From NCBI RefSeq assembly GCF_021590045.1, contig NZ_CP062221.1, positions 2,728,001 to 2,792,000 of the forward strand: a stretch of DNA of 64,000 bases. Reading direction: 5' to 3'. This DNA is from Cellulomonas palmilytica. GTDB taxonomy: Bacteria > Actinomycetota > Actinomycetes > Actinomycetales > Cellulomonadaceae. Shown here piece after piece: positions 35,401 through 42,871 of this stretch. Position 1 is the stretch's first letter. Each line of letters starts with the position of its first letter. Made by a program: the position numbers and the translations under genes. The notes beneath the pieces are model-generated. The model saw nothing but the letters and a program-made list of their open reading frames with translations. It was not told the origin of the DNA and did no database searches.

Positions 35401-36023
35401 AGACGGCTCGTCCAGTCGCCGGCACCGAGATCGGCGAGCTGCGAGTATGACAGCCGCACCTCCACAGCGGAGCTCGGCGCGAGTTGCTGCGAGGCGTCAG
35501 CCAGCTCCACGACGACTCCGGTGAGACCCGACTGCGCTGTCAGGGCAGGGTCAGCGACGCTGATCTCGACCGTCTCAGGTGCCGGTTCACCCGCGATGGG
35601 GTCGAGCGTCAGCTCCAGTCCACCGACGTTCGCCGGCACCCGCCCGCCGACGTCGTACACGACGCTCTCCGCGACGATGTCGGGCGCCTGCTCGGCTCCA
35701 CCCGCGTCGCCGTCGTCCGGGTCCTCCTCGACCACGTCCTCCAGCGGTAGCACATCCGGTTGCGCGGGCAGCTGCGCAGGATCGGGGTCGACGACCTCGG
35801 CCGGCACCTGCTCGAGGGTCGGCAGACCAGCGACGACCTGCGCCATGTTCTCCTGGCGCGCCTGCAGCGAGTCCGCCGGCTCGGCGGCCTCGTCCGCTGC
35901 CCCCACCGTGCCAGCAGCGATCTGCCCGGCAAGCACGACGGCGAGACCCGCCGCGATCCCGGACACCAGCCGTCGGGTGCGGACCACGCCCCCATGCCTG
36001 CCTCGCATGACCCTCACCCTCAT
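29481..36023 (-). CDS. Giant RHS/YD-repeat polymorphic toxin with nuclease-like C-terminus
   Basis: 2180 residues with a Sec-type N-terminus (RRLVSGIAAGLAVVLAGQIA, about residues 16-35) and a linker. A SpvB/TcaC-like region (WTYPMDVPDVPGGLVPNVAL, ~305-325) is followed by dozens of YD repeats (YDYDAAGRxT type) building the RHS shell. The core ends at YYDETTGRFISVDPVL and NPTTWSDPTGL (~1933). The variable tip (~245 residues) ends with GQAVHRNTASALDEAFPGRF, GPDFLDTLTGQRLELTTPGQ and CTYVLPSC. The Asp...Glu-Leu-Thr spacing resembles a PD-(D/E)xK nuclease. The start ATG shares a base with the upstream stop (TGATG). Confidence 0.88.
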   Translation of the reverse strand: MRVRVMRGRHGGVVRTRRLVSGIAAGLAVVLAGQIAAGTVGAADEAAEPADSLQARQENMAQVVAGLPTLEQVPAEVVDPDPAQLPAQPDVLPLEDVVEEDPDDGDAGGAEQAPDIVAESVVYDVGGRVPANVGGLELTLDPIAGEPAPETVEISVADPALTAQSGLTGVVVELADASQQLAPSSAVEVRLSYSQLADLGAGDWTSRLTLYQQVECGPTALPCRWVELDDVVNDPAQQTLTATVALTQGESLATGSAVTLAAGASSDGATGDWGATSLAPAAAWASGGSSGAFTWTYPMDVPDVPGGLVPNVALTYSSGVSDGRTPSTNNQASWVGEGFELTSSFIERKYLACMKDQDPVDGKAANNATKNTGDLCWGEDTATLVLNGNALELVKDADGGWRPKNDDGTRIEHETTGSEGAVETSLRDDDGEYWVVTTSDGLRYVFGSDLAPNKADATNSTWTVPVFGNHEGEKCNSALLAESMCRQAWRWNLRTVTDRSGNTMTYTYARERAAYRSYGLGNDKTVDYDTGGHLASITYGTRFDDLGGHALGKVVFDSALRCRAQSGGNCTQTKMRAHAGQWPDAPADLYCVPGASSSTCTVEQASPVFFNRYRLRTVTTYAYVGSQYEPVDSWQLVHGFVAPDGGRTNGQAASEILQLSSVARTGHGSQGSTMQLPPVQFGWTLHANRVDTANDGPSAMKRPRLTSIRSESGATTTVSYAATFGTGSTLTFPVNWDPKGQTRDKPDQFYKYVVTAVSDSGASSAGGERLVTGSDSVVTSYEYGDPFWATPTGPLVDEDEVTRSEFRGFAQVTTTSGDESAQSKTVTRFLQGRDRSVDAGPSPRTVPVADHERLAGMAYSQATFNASAMVSQTITVPGDLTSITASDGRKSTRIGAVATYVNTFTASGALERQTRAVTKFDSLSRPSQVDDDGAVWQSGGVLPPADETCTRQTYAAERTTSSGVRLAGLLTRAQVVAAACTDAATGLETLVSDTLTDYDAAGRTTATWQVDPSLDRTSGVLNHQTHAGYLRTSRVVQYDKFGRPLEVADAQDNRTFTQYNPPSTQGSVNGIVETVQVTAPAPSAGTPGSTTSTTLDPLRGSVLATVDANGRQTTAEYDALGRLLEVRYPQHANAANPSVQYQYTVKPNGLNGVVTRTLGADGVTQHLSSVVYDGLMRTIQTQTESQAAASSATSAAQRGRMVTHTLYDSAGRTSQVLGPWLATKAPAAGLVTTAGSYPSGTTYRYDAAGRVTDEITWRTNSSNPDYEKFRTVTVYDGSHTTVIPPQGGTAVTTVVDAQGRTTTLAQHRTRPAPAGFNARTVLDSQVVAATYEYDRSGNLVSFTDSGDLARGIAKNTWTYEYDFAGQQVAANDPDAGRTTTAYDTLGRTTAVTNGAGQTLSYTYDNLGRKLTVSDASGLRTSFTYDTAKDVDGNTVLGQLASSTRHTSGGEYVSQVLEYDHAYRAVRTKVSLPASGDLAGLTKREFVTEYGYTSDGQVQTVKLPQITQGGASGGGTKVLGAETVTTYYDAASRPQWMAGGFGWGTYVAESRRDDYGNLTALDLGNTYGAVASYRYDEVTQRLTGIAVKREQINGTDLNVAYTYDQAGNLTSATDTPGNLLLGQKPDRQCFTYDGLRRLTAAWTSKASTCGSEPTSTLEVAGAAPYWDTYGYDDLGNRRTLTARRAGSWGSWTSGATTTDTTYSYGQGQAGPHALTGTSTSVNGAAPTTAGYEYDAAGRQTARPGSGPLVWDGEGELTAVGAAGSRTSMVYDANGERLTRTDSSGTTVYLPGGQEIRVEDGEVVSAVRYYSFDGQTVAVRTGKGLGAVTSLVADLHGTALVAIANTTWTAAGVVKQYTDPFGAARGAGVDVPGERQFLDKTRDVSTGLTQVGARYYDETTGRFISVDPVLDLTNPQQWNAYVYANNNPTTWSDPTGLMISWDWLTDPIARAGRGTANWYSTWLEDSDGQSIIVNSLQSWGAGSADAVLGAVDLVTPGTIGRFGNPNTNSIYAYSDDFGEWTGLHILIGGNAGNAAKATSYVGNLGEKVLAEAAASLSARAAVETAANTAGDAAEIIQSTARAQAARGADELAGALSPAERAAMEAQPWLRNPMLGQAVHRNTASALDEAFPGRFQYSTRGPDFLDTLTGQRLELTTPGQVGAHLRRPGYEGVTMCTYVLPSC

Positions 36024-38983
36024 CACTGGCCCACCGTGGTGGTGGGATCGAGCGCCTGAACGCCGCGGGCGAACTGGTTGGCCTCCGCGCCCTGGCACAT
36101 CCGCCGGATCTTCGCGTCGGCGACCACCTCGCCCTTGAAGATCCGCACGTTGTCGATCTCGCCCTTCCAGCGGTCGACGCCGGCCCCGGCCTGCTGAGCG
36201 CGGCCAAGGACGATCGGCCCGGTCCCAGGCTGCAGCTTCGAGGGTGCGGCCCATTGCGATAGGACCGGCTCTCCCGGTGCCGGACGTTCCGGGGTGCCGA
36301 TGTCGCAGACCCACAGCCGCAGGTGCTGGGTCTTCGCGTCGTACTCCGCGGTCAGCTGAGTCCACTCCCCCGCCCTCGGAGCCACGCTGGAGACGACCGC
36401 CTTGGACACCCCGCCGGCGCTCAACGCCTCGAAGGACCAGCACGAAGCCCGCCCCGAGGGGCAACCGGAGGTCGTCAGCCCCAACCGCCAGCTGCTGCTC
36501 GACGGGCCGGACTGTGACACGGCCACACGCTGCGACGACGTCGCGTCCAGCCGCACATGCGCCGCCACGACAAAGCTCTTCGCCGTGTCCACCACCCCGG
36601 CCTGCGACACCGCCTCGGTACTCGTCCCGTTCAGGCGCAGCGCGAAGTCCCCGTCACGCGAGTCGAACAACGTGTGCGGCCCCGTCACCCACGACCCGTT
36701 GGCGACCGTCAACGGACCAACGGTGCTCAGCTCACCAGCGACCGACAGCGCCTCATCCGGGACCGTCGCGGTTCGCGTGTCGAACGACCAGACCCCGTCT
36801 TCGCGCGCTGTGGCGACCTCGAAGACGTGCACCGCGGAAAACTCTGTGGTGTTCCGAGCCCGATCCGTGGCGCTCACAGTCAGAGTGTTCGTGCCGGTCG
36901 TCGTGGGGTGGCCGTCGAGCGTGCAGATGCGCGCGGACATGTCGGGGCCGACCGCTACCGTCGTGTACCCGCTGGTCACGTCGGACCAGCGGTAGTTGAA
37001 CCGAACTGCGTCCGATGCCTCGGTCCGGAGGATAAAGCACCCGCGCACGCCCTTGCCGCCATGCTCGACCTCATCGTTCTTGTACTCAGCCTCGACATCA
37101 GGATCCGAGGCAGATACCGGAACAGGCGTGATCGTCGGAGGGTTCGGTGCCGTGTAGTCGATCGTGAACGTGCACCACGGCGACCACGCCGACACCACCC
37201 CGGACGCATCACGTGCCCGCGCACGCCAGCGGTGACTCCCCTGGCCCAGGACCCCATGGCTGACGGTCTTGGCGAACGTCGCACCCGGTGCCGCCGACGG
37301 GGACGTGTACGACCACTCAAGAAGTTCGCTGCCACTGGCGTAGACCTGCATCGTGACCGCCACGCTGTCGCCGTTGTCGTTGTCGTCCGCGACGATCGAC
37401 AACTGGGGCTGCGTGGTGTTGATCGCGATCACCCCGTCGCAGGTCAACACCTCGGTGCCGGCGATCACCCGCATGCTGCTCGTCTTCACCACAGGCGCAC
37501 GGTTGTACTCCAGCGACACGGTCGCCGAACCCATGTCGTAGCGCCACCACGAGTTCGACGCGATCTCGGACGCCGCACGAAGACCCAGGGTCATGCGCGA
37601 GTACTGGCCCGCGTACTGCCGGGCGGCCGCGAGGATGTCCCACTCGTCGTCCTGCGTCCCGTCACACCCCGTGTAGTGCTTCGGACTGATCGAGCCGAGC
37701 TTGAGCACGTCGGACGGCCCCGGCCACGTCGTGTCCGCGCTGATGCCCCCGCTGAGGTAAAGGTCCAGCGACCCCATCGTGCACGACCACGAGTGCGTGC
37801 CCCGCACCCGGAACTGCGCAGACACGACGTCGTCCGCCGCGATGTACGGCAGAGCGCTCAGGCCCGTGAACTGCCAGAACATCCGTGACTTGTGGACCGC
37901 GGTACACCCCATCGCGGTCACCGCGCAGTACCCGACGCCCTCGTTGCCCGACAGCGACCCGCCGTCGTTCGACCCGTACACCGATCCCCACGACGACACG
38001 TTGCGGACCACGACCCACTGATTGAGCGTCACCCCCGTCACCGACGGATCGAACGTCACAGGCCACGTGGTCGCAGGGTCAGTCGCCATCGACTCGTCCA
38101 CGCTCACCGCGACCGTCACGTCGTCGACGACGTCCACCACCATCGGGGCAACGACATCGCCCTCGTTCGGCCGCTCGACATCGACCGGCTCATCCGGTGC
38201 CTGCCCGTCACCGAGAGGTTCCCCGCCCGAGCTGTCCCACTGCAGGGCATCACCCACCGCGAACGCCAGCTCACCCGAGCTCGCGTCGACGATGTCGAAC
38301 CCCCCGGCACCATCGCCGAGCGCGTTCAGCGCACCCGAAGTGACGACATCGAAGCGAACCTCGCCCACCGCGGCGACAAGCTCCTCGTACGCGGCCCGGT
38401 CCTGCACCTCGATCGTCGGCACGACACCGGACGCATCCGGACTGACCTGCACCACCACCGACACCCCGTCGATCAGCTCACCAACGGCGTCGAGCACACC
38501 CCACGTGACCCGGCTCCCCGACGCTCGCGGCTCACCCAGATCCATTGGCACACCGATCGTCACGCTCCCCGAACCGCTCTCGATGGAGACGAGACCGCCG
38601 TCCTGGGGCGCGAACTCGATCGGATGCACGGGCGAAGCGACCGTGAGAGACCCGGTCTCCTCGTCACGGACGACCGCCGGATCGACAGCGGCCCAACGTC
38701 CCGACGCCTGCGTCCGGACCGCACTCACGCTCGAGTCCTCGCGCACCGTGCCTCGCGGCGTCGCCGTCAACGAATACTGCGGCGCCAGCGAGTCGAGCGC
38801 CACCACGTCATGACCGCACGCCTGCGCGAGCAGCAACGCCGCCACGATGTCCGGCGCCTCAACACGACCGCAGTCAGGACCGGCCTCATCAACCGCGTCG
38901 ACAGCCGCGTACGCCGCCGCCGCCACGAGCGCACCCGCGACCCCAGCGCCCACCACTCGGCGCCCGCGCTTCCAACCACGCAC
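36023..38983 (-). CDS. Secreted DNRLRE/LamG-domain protein coupled to RHS toxin
   Basis: 986 residues. A short N-terminal export/anchor segment (VVGAGVAGALVAAAAYAAV, residues ~10-28) is followed by a long beta-rich region. A DNRLRE-like domain contains SWGSVYGSNDGGS and RMFWQFTGLS (~340-375). Fibronectin-like strands (HRWRARARDASGVVSAW, ~590-610) and a C-terminal LamG/concanavalin domain (DGDFALRLNGTSTEAVSQAG to DRWKGEIDNVRIFKGEVVAD, ~760-965) follow. Proteins of this type regularly precede actinobacterial RHS genes and may act in surface display or delivery. Its stop overlaps the RHS start as TGATG. GTG 38983 has AGGGGG upstream. Confidence 0.8.
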   Translation of the reverse strand: MRGWKRGRRVVGAGVAGALVAAAAYAAVDAVDEAGPDCGRVEAPDIVAALLLAQACGHDVVALDSLAPQYSLTATPRGTVREDSSVSAVRTQASGRWAAVDPAVVRDEETGSLTVASPVHPIEFAPQDGGLVSIESGSGSVTIGVPMDLGEPRASGSRVTWGVLDAVGELIDGVSVVVQVSPDASGVVPTIEVQDRAAYEELVAAVGEVRFDVVTSGALNALGDGAGGFDIVDASSGELAFAVGDALQWDSSGGEPLGDGQAPDEPVDVERPNEGDVVAPMVVDVVDDVTVAVSVDESMATDPATTWPVTFDPSVTGVTLNQWVVVRNVSSWGSVYGSNDGGSLSGNEGVGYCAVTAMGCTAVHKSRMFWQFTGLSALPYIAADDVVSAQFRVRGTHSWSCTMGSLDLYLSGGISADTTWPGPSDVLKLGSISPKHYTGCDGTQDDEWDILAAARQYAGQYSRMTLGLRAASEIASNSWWRYDMGSATVSLEYNRAPVVKTSSMRVIAGTEVLTCDGVIAINTTQPQLSIVADDNDNGDSVAVTMQVYASGSELLEWSYTSPSAAPGATFAKTVSHGVLGQGSHRWRARARDASGVVSAWSPWCTFTIDYTAPNPPTITPVPVSASDPDVEAEYKNDEVEHGGKGVRGCFILRTEASDAVRFNYRWSDVTSGYTTVAVGPDMSARICTLDGHPTTTGTNTLTVSATDRARNTTEFSAVHVFEVATAREDGVWSFDTRTATVPDEALSVAGELSTVGPLTVANGSWVTGPHTLFDSRDGDFALRLNGTSTEAVSQAGVVDTAKSFVVAAHVRLDATSSQRVAVSQSGPSSSSWRLGLTTSGCPSGRASCWSFEALSAGGVSKAVVSSVAPRAGEWTQLTAEYDAKTQHLRLWVCDIGTPERPAPGEPVLSQWAAPSKLQPGTGPIVLGRAQQAGAGVDRWKGEIDNVRIFKGEVVADAKIRRMCQGAEANQFARGVQALDPTTTVGQ

Positions 38984-39334
38984 GCGTAACCCCCTGGTCC
39001 ACCGACCTCAGCAAGGTGCGTGAACCACCGGGCTGGGTACTACACATCAAGTCAGGAGGAGTGTGGCGGTCACGGTCACACCGCTTTCAATGCGCGCGAG
39101 CAGTTCACCCGATTGCGCGTGCGAGAAGTGCGCTCCGCGGAAGCTCCGCGCCTGTGTCGTGAGACCTTCGTCGTACCGCAGAGTTCGCGCCCGACAGTGC
39201 ACGGTGCAGTCGACGCTCGAATCAGGAAGCCGTTCGGTGGGGTTGACCTGGCGGTAGCGGGACGTAGACCGCATCCTCGGTGCAGGACCACCACCCCCGG
39301 TCCGCCACACGACGCACCCTCACGAAGGAACGCC
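38984..39334. other. Divergent region between RHS operon and putA
   Basis: This 351-bp stretch marks the right edge of the island. It contains the putA promoter listed separately. A short ORF (39063-39257) sits behind AGGAGG but only two bases away, too close for initiation, and its Ser/Arg/Cys-rich product looks random. I see no clear promoter for the RHS operon. Confidence 0.45.
39243..39270 (+). promoter_or_regulatory. Candidate putA promoter
   Basis: TTGACC (39243-39248), a 16-bp spacer and TAGACC (39265-39270) lie about 65 bp upstream of the putA ATG. Both hexamers are close to the actinobacterial sigma-70 consensus, though the spacer is one base short. Confidence 0.45.
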
Positions 39335-42300
39335 ATGACGCTCTCGCCCGACGTCGACCCCGACGGCCCTCAGGACCTACCGGAGGCGCGCCCCGAGCGC
39401 GACGAGCTCGCGCGCGAGGCGGTCGCGCTCGTGCAGCGGTGGCTGCGAGAGTCCGCGGGGCACCGGCCCGACGCGTCGGCGGCGCAGCTCGCGGCCGCGC
39501 TGCGTGATCCCGAGGGGCTGGCGTTCGTCGTCGGGTTCGTCGACGGGGTGATCCGGCCGCAGGACGACCGCGTCGCGGCGGCCGCGTTGCACGACCTCGC
39601 GCGCCGGGGCCCGCGCTTCCTCGCCCCTCCGCTGCGCGCGCTGCTGCGCGCGGGCGGTGCGCTCGCGCCCGTGCTGCCGGGCGTCGTGGTTCCAGCGGCG
39701 CGGCGGGTGCTGCGGCACCTCGTCGGGCACCTGGTGGTCGACGCGAGCGATCGCGGGCTGGGCCGCGCGATCGCGCGGCTGCGGACCGAGGGCGTGCGGC
39801 TCAACATCAACCTGCTCGGCGAGGCGGTGCTCGGTGAGCGCGAGGCGCGCCGGCGGCTCGACGGCACGATGGCGTTGCTCGCGCGCGACGACGTCGACTA
39901 CGTGTCGGTCAAGGTCTCGTCGGTGGTCGCGCCGCACGCACCGTGGGCGTTCGACGAGACCGTCGCGCACGTCGTCGAGCAGCTGCGCCCGCTGTACCGG
40001 TTGGCGGCGGCGTCGTCGCCGACGACGTTCGTCAACCTCGACATGGAGGAGTACCGCGACCTGGACCTGACGCTCGCGGTGTTCGAGCGGCTGCTCGACG
40101 AGCCGGATCTCCTGCACCTCGAGGCGGGCGTCGTCCTGCAGGCGTACCTGCCCGACGCGCTGCCCGCGATGCAGCGCCTGCAGGAGTGGGCCGCGGCTCG
40201 TCGCGCACGCGGTGGCACGGCCGTCAAGGTGCGGCTCGTCAAGGGCGCGAACCTGCCGATGGAGCGCGTCGAGGCCGAGCTGCACGGCTGGCCACTCGCC
40301 ACGTGGCACACCAAGCAGGAGTCGGATGCGCACTACAAGCGCGTGCTGGAGTGGGCGCTGACGCCCGAGCGCGTGCGCAACGTGCGGCTCGGGGTGGCGG
40401 GTCACAACCTGTTCGACGTCGCGTACGCGTGGTTGCTCGCCGGTCGGCGTGAGGTCCGGGACGGCGTCGACTTCGAGATGCTGCTCGGCATGGCGCCCGG
40501 CCAGGCGGACGTCGTGCGGCGCGAGGTCGGCGGGCTGCTGCTCTACACGCCCGTCGTCGCGCCTGCCGAGTTCGACGTCGCGATCGCCTACCTGATCCGC
40601 CGGCTCGAGGAAGGCGCGTCGAGCGAGAACTTCCTGTCCGCGGTGTTCGACCTGGGGTCCGACGAGCGTCTGCTCGCGCGCGAGCGCGACCGCTTCCTCG
40701 CGTCAGTGGCGGCGCTGGACGACGACGCGCCCACGAGGCACCGCGTGCCCGACCGGTACGCCGCGGTCCCCCGCCCTGCCCTCGGGCGGTTCGTCAACAC
40801 GCCCGACACCGACCCGGCCGTCGCCGAGAACCGCGCCCGCGCGCGCGGTGTGCTCGCGCGCGTCCCCGGCTCGACGCTGGGCGTCGACGCCGCGGCGGGT
40901 GCGTGGCTGCGCTCGTCGGACGACGTCGACGCCGTGGTCGCCGCCGCGCGCGAGGCGGGCGGACGCTGGGCCGCGCTGGCGTCCGACGAGCGCGCGGCCG
41001 TGCTGCACCGCGCGGGCGACGTGCTGGAGGAGCACCGTGACGCGCTGCTGGAGGTGATGGCCGCCGAGACGGGCAAGACGCTCGAGCAGGGCGACCCGGA
41101 GGTGTCCGAGGCGGTCGACTTCGCGCACTACTACGCCGAGCTCGCGCGCGACCTCGACCACGTGGACGGCGCGACCGCCGTCCCGGCCGGCCTCACGCTC
41201 GTCACCCCGCCGTGGAACTTCCCCGTCGCCATCCCGGCCGGGTCGACGCTCGCCGCGCTCGCGACCGGGTCCGCCGTGGTGCTCAAGCCCGCGGGCCAGT
41301 CGCAGCGGTGCGGCGCGCTGCTCGCCGAGCTGCTGTGGGAGGCGGGGGTACCCCGCGACGTGCTGCACCTCGTGCAGGTCGACGAGGGCACGCTCGGGCG
41401 CACGCTCGTCGCGCACCCGGGCGTCGACCAGGTGATCCTCACCGGCGCGTACGACACCGCGGCGCTGTTCCGCTCGTTCCGCCCCGACCTGCGGCTGCTC
41501 GCCGAGACGAGCGGGAAGAACGCGATCGTCGTGACGCCCAGCGCGGACCTGGACCTCGCGGTCAAGGACGTCGTCGCGTCCGCGTTCGGGCACGCGGGCC
41601 AGAAGTGCTCGGCCGCGTCGCTCGTCGTGCTCGTCGGGTCGCTCGGGCGCTCACGCCGGTTCCGGGACCAGCTCCTCGACGCGGCGTCGTCGCTCGTCGT
41701 CGGCGAGGCGCACGACCCGCGCACGCAGATGGGGCCGCTCGTCGAGCCGGCCGCGGGCAAGCTGCTCGGCGGCCTCACCGAGCTCGACCCCGGCGAGTCG
41801 TGGGCGCTCGCGCCGCGGCGCCTCGACGACGCCGGGCGGCTGTGGACGCCGGGCGTGCGCGTCGGCGTGCGGCGCGGCTCGCGGTCGCACCGCACCGAGT
41901 ACTTCGGGCCCGTGCTGTCAGTCATGACCGTTGCGGACCTCGACGAGGCGATCGCGGTGGTGAACGACGTCGACTACGGCCTGACGAGCGGCCTGCACTC
42001 GCTCGACCCCGACGAGATCGCGACGTGGCTCGCGCGCGTGCAGGCCGGGAACCTGTACGTGAACCGCGGCATCACCGGGGCGATCGTGCGCCGCCAGCCG
42101 TTCGGCGGGTGGAAGCGCTCGGCCGTGGGTCCGGGCGCCAAAGCCGGCGGACCCGGCTACCTGGACACGCTCGTCTCGTGGCGGCCCGGGCGCGCCGTCG
42201 ACGGGGCCCCGGTGTCCGACGAGCACGCGCGCGCGATCGTCGCGGCCGCGCACGTCGACCTGCCGCCCGACGAGGCCGACGCCGTCGAGCGCGGGGCCCG

Positions 42301-42814
42301 CAGCGACGCCCACGCGCTCGCGACCCGTTTCACGCCGCGCGACGTCACGGGGCTCACGTGCGAGAGCAACGTCCTGCGCTACCGGCCCGTGCCCGAGCCG
42401 GTGCTCGTGCGCCTCGCCGCCGCCGGCTCGGTCGCGGACCTCGCGCGCGTCGTCGCGGCGGCCGCGGCGGCCGGGACCGACGTCGTCGTCTCGACCGCCC
42501 TCCCGCTGCCCGACGCCCTGGCGGTCGCGCTGACGGACGCCGCGAGCGCGCTGGTCACCGAGGACGACGCGGCGTGGTCGGCACGCGTCGCGGACCTGGC
42601 CGGAGGGCGCGTCCGGCTCCTCGGGGCGGCTGCGGGCACGCTGGCCGAGGCGACGCGCGGTCGTCCGGACGTCGCGGTCTGGGACCACCCGGCCACCGAG
42701 TCCGGGCGCGTCGAGCTCGCCCCGTTCCTGCGCGAGCAGTCCGTGACGACCACCACCCACCGGTTCGGCACGCCCGTGCCGTCGCTCGTCGCGATCGCGT
42801 GCACCGACGGCTGA
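39335..42814 (+). CDS. putA: Bifunctional proline dehydrogenase / P5C dehydrogenase
   Basis: 1159 residues, the two-domain PutA that oxidises proline to glutamate. The proline dehydrogenase barrel spans about residues 90-450, with RLNINLLGEAVLGEREA, VSVKVSSV, FVNLDMEEYRDL, VKVRLVKGANLP and RNVRLGVAGHN. The aldehyde dehydrogenase domain (~500-970) has TPPWNFPVAIPAG, LAETSGKNAIVVTP (general-base Glu) and GHAGQKCSAASLV (nucleophile Cys). A C-terminal segment of about 200 residues lacks obvious catalytic motifs. There is no N-terminal ribbon-helix-helix, so it is not a self-repressing PutA. ATG 39335 has GAAGGA five bases upstream. Confidence 0.93.
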   Translation: MTLSPDVDPDGPQDLPEARPERDELAREAVALVQRWLRESAGHRPDASAAQLAAALRDPEGLAFVVGFVDGVIRPQDDRVAAAALHDLARRGPRFLAPPLRALLRAGGALAPVLPGVVVPAARRVLRHLVGHLVVDASDRGLGRAIARLRTEGVRLNINLLGEAVLGEREARRRLDGTMALLARDDVDYVSVKVSSVVAPHAPWAFDETVAHVVEQLRPLYRLAAASSPTTFVNLDMEEYRDLDLTLAVFERLLDEPDLLHLEAGVVLQAYLPDALPAMQRLQEWAAARRARGGTAVKVRLVKGANLPMERVEAELHGWPLATWHTKQESDAHYKRVLEWALTPERVRNVRLGVAGHNLFDVAYAWLLAGRREVRDGVDFEMLLGMAPGQADVVRREVGGLLLYTPVVAPAEFDVAIAYLIRRLEEGASSENFLSAVFDLGSDERLLARERDRFLASVAALDDDAPTRHRVPDRYAAVPRPALGRFVNTPDTDPAVAENRARARGVLARVPGSTLGVDAAAGAWLRSSDDVDAVVAAAREAGGRWAALASDERAAVLHRAGDVLEEHRDALLEVMAAETGKTLEQGDPEVSEAVDFAHYYAELARDLDHVDGATAVPAGLTLVTPPWNFPVAIPAGSTLAALATGSAVVLKPAGQSQRCGALLAELLWEAGVPRDVLHLVQVDEGTLGRTLVAHPGVDQVILTGAYDTAALFRSFRPDLRLLAETSGKNAIVVTPSADLDLAVKDVVASAFGHAGQKCSAASLVVLVGSLGRSRRFRDQLLDAASSLVVGEAHDPRTQMGPLVEPAAGKLLGGLTELDPGESWALAPRRLDDAGRLWTPGVRVGVRRGSRSHRTEYFGPVLSVMTVADLDEAIAVVNDVDYGLTSGLHSLDPDEIATWLARVQAGNLYVNRGITGAIVRRQPFGGWKRSAVGPGAKAGGPGYLDTLVSWRPGRAVDGAPVSDEHARAIVAAAHVDLPPDEADAVERGARSDAHALATRFTPRDVTGLTCESNVLRYRPVPEPVLVRLAAAGSVADLARVVAAAAAAGTDVVVSTALPLPDALAVALTDAASALVTEDDAAWSARVADLAGGRVRLLGAAAGTLAEATRGRPDVAVWDHPATESGRVELAPFLREQSVTTTTHRFGTPVPSLVAIACTDG

Positions 42815-42820
42815 GGACAC

Positions 42821-42862
42821 CACGGCGGGGGCCCGGGGACGTCGCCCCGGACCCCCGCCGTG
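42821..42862. terminator. Bidirectional hairpin terminator between putA and pectate lyase
   Basis: CACGGCGGGGGCCCGGGG (42821-42838) pairs with CCCCGGACCCCCGCCGTG (42845-42862) across a 6-nt loop, an 18-bp stem with one mismatch. It lies between two convergent stops and lacks a U-tract, as is usual for very GC-rich actinobacteria. Confidence 0.85.
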
Positions 42863-42871
42863 CTCGCACGG

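Noticed and set aside
39063..39257. 64-codon ORF directly behind AGGAGG upstream of putA
   Set aside because: The Shine-Dalgarno is only two bases from the GTG, the product looks random, and the overlapping minus-strand frame is equally open.
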